Origin: Cantharellus purpuraceus
Lineage: Eukaryota > Basidiomycota > Agaricomycetes > Cantharellales > Hydnaceae
Assembly: GCA_025174535.1 (NCBI GenBank)
Contig: JALBUN010000048.1
Coordinates: forward strand, 372,001 to 436,000
Direction: 5' to 3'
Length of the DNA stretch: 64,000 nt
The translations under genes and the position numbers were made by a program. The notes beneath the pieces are model-generated. The model ran no database searches, was not told the origin of the DNA, and worked only from the letters and a program-made list of their open reading frames with translations. Positions 1 to 9,255 of the stretch are shown in pieces; the first letter of the stretch is position 1, and every line of letters starts with the position of its first letter.

Positions 1-14
1 CCAGCAGCACATTC

Positions 15-1308
15 ATGGTTGCACCAGCAATCGCCATTTGCACACCTGACTCTGATGTTGTTCAAAGGAAACCGCAACTTACCCCTTGGGGAGATGAGTT
101 CAGCATTCTGCTGGACCGGGCTGACAGATTGTTAATTTACGCTGCGACTGCAATACAATATATTGGTGCATCTGGGAACTTCGAAAAACAGTTACATAAC
201 GCGCATCATACGTCTGGAGTCTTCAAAGAAGCAAACGGAAGCAATTGATTCGCTATACAATGATATTATGGAGCAGGGGTTCCATTGCAACCTCAATGAT
301 GAAGCATTTTCGAGACATGAGACACTTGCAGCAGTCATATTCCTGCAATCCCCTTTGCCTTTGGCCACCATTGCATCCTTGTTGAGAAAGGACAGCACTT
401 GGGGCCTGGAGCCATTTCACCCTATTATTCATGTGCCCACTGCTTATAGCAGTCCCATGTCAATCTTTCGCCTCATTTCGCGATTTCATAGTTGAACAGT
501 CTAGCTGTAAGAGACACTTCCTGGATGTCTTCGATGCCCACTGGATGTTAGCTGTCAAGTGTCTCCAATGTTTGAACCAGTCTCTGAAACATTATATTTG
601 CAATTTGGATATCGACATGACGTTCTCACCATCCCATATACCCATTGCTATCCATGCCAGCCCACGATACTCTTGGGTGTATTGGGCATCACATCTTGTA
701 CACGTTCTTGAAGGAGCTTCAGGACGTAATTCAGTGGACAATGTCCAAGGCCTTCTTTCGGTATTTGTTAAAGACCATTTTCTACACTGGTTTGAATGCC
801 TCAGCATCTTGAGGGAGCTCGAATTGGGTGTAAAGTCCCTTGACAAAGTCAGCGAGGCGATCTCGGTAAGCACTAAGTTAGCTGGCCATAAGAGTATTGA
901 TTAATCCATTTCTCAGGCCTTTTCAAAGAAGCATGGTGGATTTTGGGTATGCCATCACTCCTCCAGGACAGCCGTCGATTCCTCCAGTTCACGTTTGAAC
1001 CAATTACCTGGCACCCTCTTGCCATTTATCACTCCGCAATTGTGTGGATCCCAAGGAGGTCGCTGATGCATGAGCGATATGCTGACACATTCCGTAGCAC
1101 CCCTCAAGTACTATATGGGTTGTCAGAGTCCTGGGAGCGGGTGTTGCATATCCTGCGACACAATGGCGAAGTGCCATACATTGCCTTCTCAGCTGACAGC
1201 AGCCATGTTGTTTCAGGATCAATGCGTGGGGCGGTTCGAATCTGGAACATTGTGACTGGGGCGGAGGACGGTGCACACTGCAATCAGGATGGAGGATCGT
1301 CAGATTAA
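15..1308 (+). pseudogene. NLR-like (NACHT/WD40-type) STAND protein, broken fragment
   Basis: Three consecutive reading frames together resemble the region between NACHT and WD40 repeats of agaricomycete NLR-like proteins. Frame 3 (15-~200) has the post-NACHT motif RADRLLIYAATAIQYI. Frame 1 (~200-460) has IDSLYNDIMEQ and FLQSPLPLATIASLL. Frame 2 (~460-865) has the SFRDF motif and HWFECLSIL. A likely intron sits at 866-917, then one WD40 unit ends near VVSGSMRGAVRIWN (about 1195-1245). Frame changes near 200 and 460 break the coding sequence, and it ends at a stop at 1306, just before a repeat insertion at 1342. The gene is cut at its 5' side by the window edge, so the NACHT ATPase itself is not seen. 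Intact relatives are thought to act in fungal self/non-self recognition; this copy is almost certainly dead. Confident about the family, less about exact frameshift points. Confidence 0.7.
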
Positions 1309-1341
1309 AGATGATCCAGAGGAGGTAGGTGACACCGCCAC

Positions 1342-2668
1342 TGTTTTGGAACCTGCAAAATTATGGTGTTAGGGCAAACTCTAAATCACCACAATTCCGT
1401 GAATGAACAGCTGAGAAGAATATCAAACCCTGCTGCAGCACAACTCCAGAAACAATTTAACGTTTGTACTTTGGTTACAATCCCTTGTATTGGTCAATGC
1501 AGACTATACGCAGAAAAGTAATACGTTTCTTAGCAGCAAGAAATGAATAAGACTTCCAGAGTCTAGAGTTCACGGACGCTTAGGGGTCCAGATATTCCAA
1601 AATGAGGGGAATGCACTTAGAGGCTAAAGGAAGTAGGTGGATGAATCCAACCGTCCAACCAGTGACACTCTGAAGCAGGTAACAGCAATGTGTGAAGTAG
1701 TCTAGCAACTGCTTCACACGAGTTCAAGATTCTAATGCTCTGCAAAGGCAGTACACACTAGTAACTTAAACAAGAGCATTAATGGCAGGACTATTGACAG
1801 ACAATCTCACCCTGTAGATTTGTAGTCGCATGAGGCAGATATTACACTCACGCCCAAAGCAGGAATATCACTACTTTGAGTGCAATCAAGTACAGTTACA
1901 CAACTGTAAAAGATCCTTGAACTGGTAATCAACAGTTACTGAGATAGAGGATGACACTGTATGTCACTCTAGTCACACTGGTGTGCAGAAGATGGGTAGA
2001 AGTGGTAGAATATGTTGCTATTTCAGAGGCAGAATGGCCTCCTTATATATTGTATTTACAGGGGCTGAGTAATGGTTCTGGAATATTCTACCTATTAATA
2101 GATGGAAACTACTGGAAGGTTGTGGAAGGTGGAAGAAAGGGGTAGAATATTCCAGGCCAATCACAGGTTCTGATCACTGTGCTAACACTGATCAGGAGCT
2201 GAATAATGGTTCTGGAAAGTTCTATCTAATAATAGAAGGGAACAGCTAGAATGTTATGGAAAGGGGTAGAATATTCCAAGGCAATCACCTGATCTGATCA
2301 CCCATCAGCTGATTTGATCCCTGAACTAGGCACTGATCAGGCAAAAAGAAGGGTGTCCACCCTGTTTTCTGCACTGGTTTGGACAGCCATGATTTATTGA
2401 TCAGAGACATCTGAGCTTGAATTCAGGCTGAATGCCTGGTCCAAAGGGGAAGAGCTGGCTGTGTGAAGGTTTGTGGGTGCCTATGGGTCCACAACTGTAG
2501 CACAGCAGAAATAAATGATTCTGGGCCGAGTTCTGCATGGAATATTCCCGGAAAAATATGGAATTACAAGCATCAAATATATGCTGATATTTAGGAATGG
2601 AAAAGCAAAGAATAGCACATTGGTGCTGCATAAATGGAATTTGATAGGGAAAAGGTGGTTCCCATACA
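1342..2668 (+). mobile_element. 1.33 kb TG...CA repeat, copy A (solo-LTR-like)
   Basis: The repeat begins TGTTTTGGAACC and ends GGTTCCCATACA, so it has TG...CA ends inside an imperfect 12-bp inverted repeat. It is flanked by a perfect 5-bp duplication, GCCAC, at 1337-1341 and 2669-2673, which marks it as a real insertion into the sequence following the NLR fragment. No long reading frame is present. Size, ends and duplication fit a solo LTR or a non-autonomous LTR-type element. Related copies lie at 12429-13860, 13861-14959, 14960-16887 (inverted) and 17351-17509 (inverted fragment). Copy A lacks about 100 bp that copy B carries near 13475-13550. Confidence 0.75.
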
Positions 2669-2701
2669 GCCACCAAGGAGCAAAGGGAGAGAGTCAGCAA
2701 T

Positions 2702-3063
2702 TGTGAGGGCGACGCTGATGACGAGGCCACAACAACAAGATACTCAATAAGTGAGAGCCGATAAGAAATAATGCCAGCTGGTACAGCGGATATCCTCAGT
2801 CTATACAGCTGTTTCTGATAAATACATGGGACTTACCTGGTACAGCGGATATCCTCAGAGATCAAGCTGAGGGGATCACACTGCACCAAGGCGAGTCTTT
2901 ATACTAAATGATGGAGACGGATAGGAGAACCAAGATAGGGGAGGAAAGATAGGGGAAGTGATAGGGGCAATGAAATAGGGGAGACGCACCCTGACAGGCT
3001 GCGCTGATAGGGGTGTCAAGAGAAAATACTAAAAATAGAATATGACTTATTTGAACCCTGACA
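2702..3063 (-). repeat. 3' LTR of Gypsy element
   Basis: A 362-bp repeat reading TGTCAGGG...CCTCACA in element orientation. It matches 8766-9127 in the same orientation and 11892-12253 in reverse. It contains a TATAAA box and a duplicated internal motif (CTGTACCAG). It is preceded, in element sense, by a purine-rich tract. Confidence 0.93.
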
Positions 3064-3076
3064 TCACCTCCCTCTT
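3064..3076 (-). other. Polypurine tract of Gypsy element
   Basis: On the minus strand the sequence immediately before the 3' LTR is AAGAGGGAGGTGA, an almost pure purine run. This is the expected position and composition for plus-strand DNA priming. Confidence 0.65.
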
Positions 3077-3283
3077 AATGCATGTCGTCTCGATATGCAC
3101 TATCGTCCCATCCATCTCAAGAGAGACACACCCTGAAGCACTCTGCAAGGTCCCTTCTCACTCTCTGCCAAAGTAGAGCCCATGACAAGTGTTGATGGTG
3201 ACTCTTCTCTGCCTTGGGGTAAAGTGGGATGGTGAACTCTCCAGGGGATATGGGATTGTTCGTGCTGAAAACTGCCCCAAGTA

Positions 3284-3553
3284 TCATCTCCCTCCCTCAT
3301 AGGTGACTTTACCGGCGAGCCCTTGGAAGGCATATGGTATGTCATAGTTGCCGATGAATAGAGGGTCCCCGATGTAGTATGTCTGGCGTCTGGATGGATT
3401 ACGATGCCAGAAGGGGAAATGAACTTGTGGAGGTGGAGATGGGAGGTTATAATCCTCTACAGCACGTGCAGTATCCCTTGAGTCAACTGACCAAGTGATT
3501 GAGGGGTAGGAACGGAGTGAGCGTAGAGGGGTGGATTCAGACTGGTAAGGCAT
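3284..3553 (-). CDS. Small ORF between pol and 3' LTR of Gypsy element
   Basis: An 89-codon frame downstream of pol, rich in Pro, Tyr and Arg (it includes RAVEDYNLPSPPPQVHFPFW). It lies inside the element and on its coding strand. I recognise no domain; similar short frames may exist downstream of pol in related mushroom Gypsy elements, but that is recollection rather than a checked fact. It could also be untranslated 3' sequence. Another frame overlaps its end (3100-3345), so coding status is uncertain. Confidence 0.3.
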   Translation of the reverse strand: MPYQSESTPLRSLRSYPSITWSVDSRDTARAVEDYNLPSPPPQVHFPFWHRNPSRRQTYYIGDPLFIGNYDIPYAFQGLAGKVTYEGGR

Positions 3554-3659
3554 GGTGGGTTGGGTAGTGAACGATGATGGTTTTACTGAGGAAGGGGAAG
3601 TGGATTCACTGGCTTATATACAGTTAGTGGAATTTCGGCATGGATGAATTTGGTGAGCG

Positions 3660-6600
3660 CTAAGCTTCACTGTGCCTATTCTGCGGCTCTGAAATGTGTC
3701 CAATACCACGTGTTGGGTTCCTGCCAGCTGTCCAATCAAAGAGGACCTGTTTGGGAGGTTCTGTGAAGTTCTCAAAGCGTCTGAAGGGAAGAGCCGCATA
3801 GGTGGCTGCCGAGATACGCCTTGGGGCTTCAGGATTTTCCTGATGGAAGTCTGCAATGCGCCTTCTAGCCCCACTGGCATCCTTAGCTGGGATCCAGAGG
3901 TCGTCAGCAGCTCCATAGCCCTTCCAACGCACCAGGTATTCCAGTCTTCCTCGGAAAACTCTGCTGTCAAGGATCTTCTCAACTTCGTATTCCTGTACTC
4001 CATCTCGAATGACTGGAGGTGGTGGAGGAGATGACTGGCGTTCAGGGATGGGATCCTTTTCATAAGGACGGAGTAAGACAACAGAGAACACTGGATGAGT
4101 GCGGCCAAAGATTGGGGGAAGTCGTAGGCCATAGGCATTTCGTGAGACCACCTTATTAATCACATACGGTCCTAACCATTTGTGATCAAGTTTCTTGGTT
4201 GGATGGGTGGTGGTGATATTTTGTGCATTGAGCCAGACCTTGTCACCAAGTTTGTATACTGGGGCTGCTTGCCGATGGGCATCATAGAATCGTGCCATAT
4301 CATCTGCTGCCTTTTCCAGGGCGGAGCGAGCCTCAGTGGTGGCTGTCTCCATACGCTCAGTGAATTCTTCCAGTGCTTCAAGTCGTGTCTCTCGGATTGG
4401 CTCTAACCCAAGCCTTGGGTGTTGGCCTGTATCAAGCATGAAGGGGGTTGATTGCGTGGAGGAGTGGATGCGGTTGTTGTATGTGAATTCGGCAAGAGGA
4501 ACCCACTCAATCCAGTCATCCTGGCGCTGATTGACGAAAAGCCTCAAGTATTGTTCAATTTCTTGATTGACCCTTTCCGTCTGACCATCGGTTTGTGGAT
4601 GATATGCTGTGGATGCTGCAACCTTGATCCCCAAAAGCTTATTGAGCTCACGCATAAATTGAGAGACAAACTGGGTGCCACGGTCACTGATGATCTCCTC
4701 AGGAAGGCCGTGGTGTTTCCACACATGGTCTCTGAAAAGTCGTGCAACTCCTATGGAGTTGATGTCAGAGGTGGTAGGGATAACATGTGCTCGTTTGGAA
4801 AGACGGTCCACAACGACAAGGAGTGCATCATAGCCATGGCTGATGGGTAGTTCTACAATAAGGTCAACAGATATCACTTGCCACCTCCGATCTGGGACAC
4901 GATTAGGCAGGAGTTTACCCATAGGAGGAGCAGGGAAAGTTTTTGTCCGATTGCAGAGGTCACATCCCTTGACGTATTTGGCAATGTATCGTCCAAATCC
5001 AGGCCACCAGTAGCTGCGGGATACAAGTTCTGTTGTTCTCCAGCGACCAGGGTGACCTGTAATGTGAGTATCGTGGTGTGCCCTTACAATGTCATGGCGC
5101 AATTTTGGGTCAAGAGGGACATATACCTTGCCACGATAGAGGACGAGTCCATTCTCCTCGGTCCATTCCTGTCCTCGTAAATTCCGAGAGGGGCCAAGTT
5201 CCTTAAGAGCCTTTACAACCTTTTCATCTCTGTTGGTGCAGTTCCGCACACGTTCCAGGAATATGTCTCCTTCTCCTGTGATCATTTGAGCTTCTGGCCC
5301 TGGATAGGTGGATGTCGCATCGATGTGGAACAGCTCAGGGCCAAGAAGAACCTGGTTCTGGTTATCTTCCTCCCCCCGCTTATGATCTACACGTCGTGAG
5401 AGGGCATCAGGTTTGGCTGAATGTCGTCCAGGACGGTGGATCAGTTCAAAGTCAAAACGAGAAAGGTATAGTGACCAGCGAGCTTGTCGACGATTGAGAT
5501 TTTGAGCTGTACGGAAATATGTGAGGTTTTGATGGTCGTTAAGGATTTCAATCTTGTATTTGGTCCCTTCCAAGATGTGGCGCCATTCTTCTAGTCCACG
5601 GATGACTGAGAGCAATTCCTTATCATGGATGGCATAGTTGCGCTCTGCATCTGAAAGGCTCTTGGATACAAAACCTACCGGCCTCCATTTCTCATCGTCA
5701 CAGAGTTGAGATAGAACAGCACCTGTTGCATATGCTGAAGCATCTGTCTCTAGTCGAAAATGCTTGGTTTGATCTGGGAGGACAAGGATTGGAGTTGACG
5801 TGACAAGCTGCTTGAGTTTATCAAAGGCTTCTTGTTCTGGGCCATCAGGTATCCAAGACCACTGTGTATCTGCCTTTGTTAACCGATTCAGAGGCTTTGC
5901 GATATGTGAGAAGTCCTCAATGAAGCGACGATAGAAATTGATGAAACCCAGGAAGGATTTGACTTCTGTCACATTGCGTGGTGTGGGCCAGTCCCTGACT
6001 CCCGCCACCTTAACTGGGTCCATAGCTACCTGTCCCTGTGAGAGAATCAATCCAAGATAATCTACCTTCTGTTGCGAGAAAAGGCATTTCTCTGGTTTGA
6101 GGTACAGGTGGTTGGCCCGAAGAATTTCAAGGACAGATTGCACAATCGTGTGGTGTTGTTCTAGGGATTCAGTGAAAATGAGGATGTCGTCCATGAACAC
6201 TACCATAGTGCCATCGTCAATGAGCTCCTTGAAAATGCCATTCATCATCGTCTGAAAGGTTGCTGGGCTGTTTGTGAGACCAAAGAACATGACCAGGGGT
6301 TCAAATAGACCACGATTGGTTCGAAAGGCTGCCTTCCACTCATCGCCCTCTTTAATACGCACATTGTTATATCCCCATCGGATGTCAAGCTTGGTAAAGT
6401 ACTTGGCATTGGCTGTGGCAATTTTATTCATGATGTCTGGTACCAGGGGTAGTGGGTAGGCATTCTTGATTGTGATATCATTCAGCTTGCAGTAGTCTTG
6501 CACAAAACGAAGATTACCGTCCTTCTTCTTCACAAAAAGACAGGGGATGCCATGGGTGACTTGGAAGGACGTATACGATGATTCCGTAGGTTCTCCTCAA

Positions 6601-7558
6601 GGAATGAGTCCAACTCCTTCTGCTCATTTGGGGACATTGGATAGACCTTTGTGCTGAAGGGTTGTGCTCCTGGAGTGAGTTCAATAGCGTGGTCCCACAG
6701 TTTTCGAGGTGGAAGTTGGTCAAAGGACTCCTTTGCAAAAACATCCTTAAATCCCCAGTACGCCTTTGGGACAATCTCCTCAAAGGTTTTGACTGGAGTG
6801 GATTCTGCAGCCTTCTGTGCGAGCTGTTGAGAAACTGTTGAACCAGCATAGATATTCTCCAAGTCTTCTTCTACAAAGATAACAAATGTTCGGTCTCCCT
6901 CGTATTGGGGTTGCCCGTGTGAGTTCTTGCCATTTGAAGGAGTTGTACCAAGCGAATGCTCTTTGTGTTCTGGTACTTCTCCACATGAATCAGGGCAGCG
7001 AGTCATCTGTACCTTTCCTGTACGCCAGTCTACCTCTGGGTTGTGCTTCACAAGCCAGGTGTGCCCAACAATTATGCCAAAGGTTCCCAGGCTTGTGACT
7101 GAAAATGTGGCACGTTCAGTATGGGTCCCATATGTGCAGATGAGATCGACTTCTTCCTTGATTGAACCTGCTTCATTTGGGGTCCCATCAATGTTATAAA
7201 CAGGTATGGCACGTGGTAGAGGGCGTGTTCGAAGTTTCTCTGCTTTGACATATTCTGCATCAATGAACATTCCTGTAGCACCACTATTGAGGAGTGCATC
7301 CACAGCTAGAGGGTATCCAGTGTCTACCGAGTGGATTTTCATGGGAATTCTTGTACATCGACGGATGTCTGCAGATCGAAGGTAGAGACGAGGAGGGTCA
7401 TCATGTTTAGCTGAAAGTTGAGAAGGGGTTTCAGGCATGGCTGTTTTGGTTTCAGTCTGATGGACAAGGGAGTGTGCGTGTAACATATCGCTTGTGAGCC
7501 CTACAGTACATGATTCAAGAACTGAAAACCGGTTTGTCAGGCAGGGCATGCTCTTCAC
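3660..7558 (-). pseudogene. pol: Gypsy Pol: protease, reverse transcriptase, RNase H, integrase, chromodomain (frameshifted)
   Basis: Pol is split into two frames. The first (7558-6530) holds the aspartic protease region, but the catalytic motif reads LLNSGATG, so the expected Asp is Asn; it ends in the RT N-terminus. The second (6533-3660, 957 codons) holds RT with the FMDD active site (about residue 115), RNase H (ETDASAYATGAVLSQ), the integrase HHCC zinc finger, the DDE core, a GPY-like segment (WLGPYVI) and a chromodomain (about residues 848-898; LVRWKGYG). The break at about 6532 lies in a short T-run of the coding strand (CTTTTTG), consistent with a single-base deletion. The protein would be read by -1 frameshifting from gag. 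The element is probably unable to move by itself. Confidence 0.93.
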
Positions 7559-8697
7559 TGCTGACTGGCCTGAAAATCCTGCTTCTCCTCTTGCTTTGGA
7601 ATTACTGCCTTCTGCGCTTCTTCCTTGGCCTTCAGTGCAGCTGCTACTGACTCTGATATCATGCCTGCAATTGCTGTTTGTGTGAGATCAGCTCGGATAC
7701 GTTCCTTGCGTGGTTCAGGGCATGCTGGGGATATATGGCCACGCTTTCCACAGTTATAGCACGTCCGAGTCTCAATGCGATGGCGGTTGGAGTCAATATC
7801 CATAGGTGCAGCACCATTAGAGGTTGCCAAGGTAGTTGGTACAGAGATGACCGGAGTGCTGTGAGGGCGGGATGGGGTAGAGCGGGCAGGAGTGAGGGAA
7901 GTCTGAGCACGTCTCACTTCTAGAAGACGACGGTGGTTGCGGTCAATTTGACAGGCCGCTTCCTTCCATGCCTTGAGATTGGATGGGAGGGATGGCTGTG
8001 CATGGATCTTGTCAAGAATCATTGCAGGGAGCCCTCGGGCATAGGCATCTTCCAGTGCTGCATCATTAAACCCAGTCCTTCCTGCTAGTATCTCAAACTG
8101 TGCCGTGTATTCATCCACTGACATGCCAGGTGTCATCCTAAGATCGTGTAGCTTTGTTCGTGCTGTTCGAGAGCGGTCAGGGTCCCCAAAAGCGTTCTCC
8201 ACTTGCTTAATGAATTCCTCCAAGGTGGAGAGCGGTGAGGTCCTGTCAATGACTGCCTGTGTCTCATTGTGCGCCCATACTTCAGCAGAACCTCCTGTCA
8301 TAAAAGAGAGGGCATAGAGGATCTTGGTCCGCTCATCTGGGAAAGATGTAGGCTGGACTGCAATGGCAAGCCTGATAGAGCGAATGAAACCTTCCGTCTC
8401 TGCACGATCTCCATTGAATTTGGCTGGTTCAGCTGCCCTTATTGGGTGAACGGATGACGATGTAGGAGAAGGTGTGGGAAATGAGGTGGTCTGAGAGATG
8501 GTCTGTGCTGCAGCGATGGCGGCAGCAGTGGCAGCATCTGCTAGGTTGTTCTGGACATTGGCGAACTGGCTTTGGAGGTGCTGGTTCTGGAGTTGCAGCT
8601 GCTGGAGCTGCTGCGCCTGGGTGTTGAACAACGCTCGCAGAAAGCCACCACTTTCACCTAGAGTGTCCCAATAGGCTTCAGTGAGCTGATCGGTCAT
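7555..8697 (-). CDS. gag: Gypsy Gag (capsid and CCHC nucleocapsid)
   Basis: A 380-residue intact frame starting with ATG at 8697. The N-terminus has a Gln-rich coiled-coil-like stretch (residues ~28-60). The middle is a retrotransposon-gag capsid domain (PAKFNGDRAETEGFIRSI through the EYTAQFEILAGR region). A CCHC zinc knuckle, CYNCGKRGHISPAC, sits near residue 315. It forms the virus-like particle and packages element RNA. The stop overlaps the start of the pol frame, which lies in -1 register. Confidence 0.92.
   Translation of the reverse strand: MTDQLTEAYWDTLGESGGFLRALFNTQAQQLQQLQLQNQHLQSQFANVQNNLADAATAAAIAAAQTISQTTSFPTPSPTSSSVHPIRAAEPAKFNGDRAETEGFIRSIRLAIAVQPTSFPDERTKILYALSFMTGGSAEVWAHNETQAVIDRTSPLSTLEEFIKQVENAFGDPDRSRTARTKLHDLRMTPGMSVDEYTAQFEILAGRTGFNDAALEDAYARGLPAMILDKIHAQPSLPSNLKAWKEAACQIDRNHRRLLEVRRAQTSLTPARSTPSRPHSTPVISVPTTLATSNGAAPMDIDSNRHRIETRTCYNCGKRGHISPACPEPRKERIRADLTQTAIAGMISESVAAALKAKEEAQKAVIPKQEEKQDFQASQQ
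7573..7579 (-). promoter_or_regulatory. Candidate -1 ribosomal frameshift site (GGATTTT)
   Basis: On the coding strand GGATTTT occurs 15 nt upstream of the gag stop codon and is read in gag as NNG GAT TTT. A -1 slip there enters exactly the pol frame, which is open through the gag stop. GGAUUUU is a known slippery heptamer in some viruses. I did not fold the downstream RNA. Confidence 0.6.
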
Positions 8698-8753
8698 GGT
8701 ATCGGTGAAGTAGTTAATAGGGAAAGTGTTATGAGGTGTGGGGTCGTCTTATG

Positions 8754-8763
8754 AGCTTGATCT
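8754..8763 (-). other. Primer-binding region of Gypsy element, self-priming type
   Basis: Two bases inside the 5' LTR boundary the element reads AGATCAAGCT. It has no TGG start typical of tRNA-primed sites. It is exactly complementary to AGCTTGATCT in the LTR (8923-8932), about 34 nt downstream of the LTR TATAAA box, i.e. near the predicted RNA 5' end. This is the arrangement of Tf1-type self-priming. Confidence 0.55.
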
Positions 8764-8765
8764 TC

Positions 8766-9127
8766 TGTGAGGGCGACGCTGATGACGAGGCCACAACAAC
8801 AAGATACTCAATAAGTGAGAGCCGATAAGAAATAATGCCAGCTGGTACAGCGGATATCCTCAGTCTATACAGCTGTTTCTGATAAATACATGGGACTTAC
8901 CTGGTACAGCGGATATCCTCAGAGATCAAGCTGAGGGGATCACACTGCACCAAGGCGAGTCTTTATACTAAATGATGGAGACGGATAGGAGAACCAAGAT
9001 AGGGGAGGAAAGATAGGGGAAGTGATAGGGGCAATGAAATAGGGGAGACGCACCCTGACAGGCTGCGCTGATAGGGGTGTCAAGAGAAAATACTAAAAAT
9101 AGAATATGACTTATTTGAACCCTGACA
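8766..9127 (-). repeat. 5' LTR of Gypsy element
   Basis: A 362-bp LTR that looks identical to 2702-3063. In element orientation it carries TATAAA (about 8960) followed by the likely transcription start and R region. The next five bases outside are GTCTG. Confidence 0.93.
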
Positions 9128-9255
9128 GTCTGCCCTCCTCCTCTAATCCTAACTCTCCTCTTTATCTAAACCCTTATCCAACACCAACTCGTATACAAAC
9201 TCGTTTCGAATCGTATCGACCTCGTGACAAACTGACCTCATTCAAGCTGAGCAAC

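Larger units (their letters stand above)
2702..9127 (-). mobile_element. Ty3/Gypsy chromovirus (Tf1/sushi- or marY1-like), near full length
   Basis: Two 362-bp LTRs that look identical by eye flank gag and pol on the minus strand. The order, in element orientation, is 5' LTR (9127-8766), primer-binding region, gag, pol (protease, RT, RNase H, integrase, chromodomain), polypurine tract and 3' LTR (3063-2702). A C-terminal chromodomain places it among chromoviruses, which integrate via chromatin marks. Identical LTRs suggest recent insertion, although pol carries a frameshift and a mutated protease motif. The outer flanks (GCAAT on the left, GTCTG on the right) do not match, so the original target duplication has been lost, probably through recombination with the inverted LTR at 11892. 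Confidence 0.93.
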
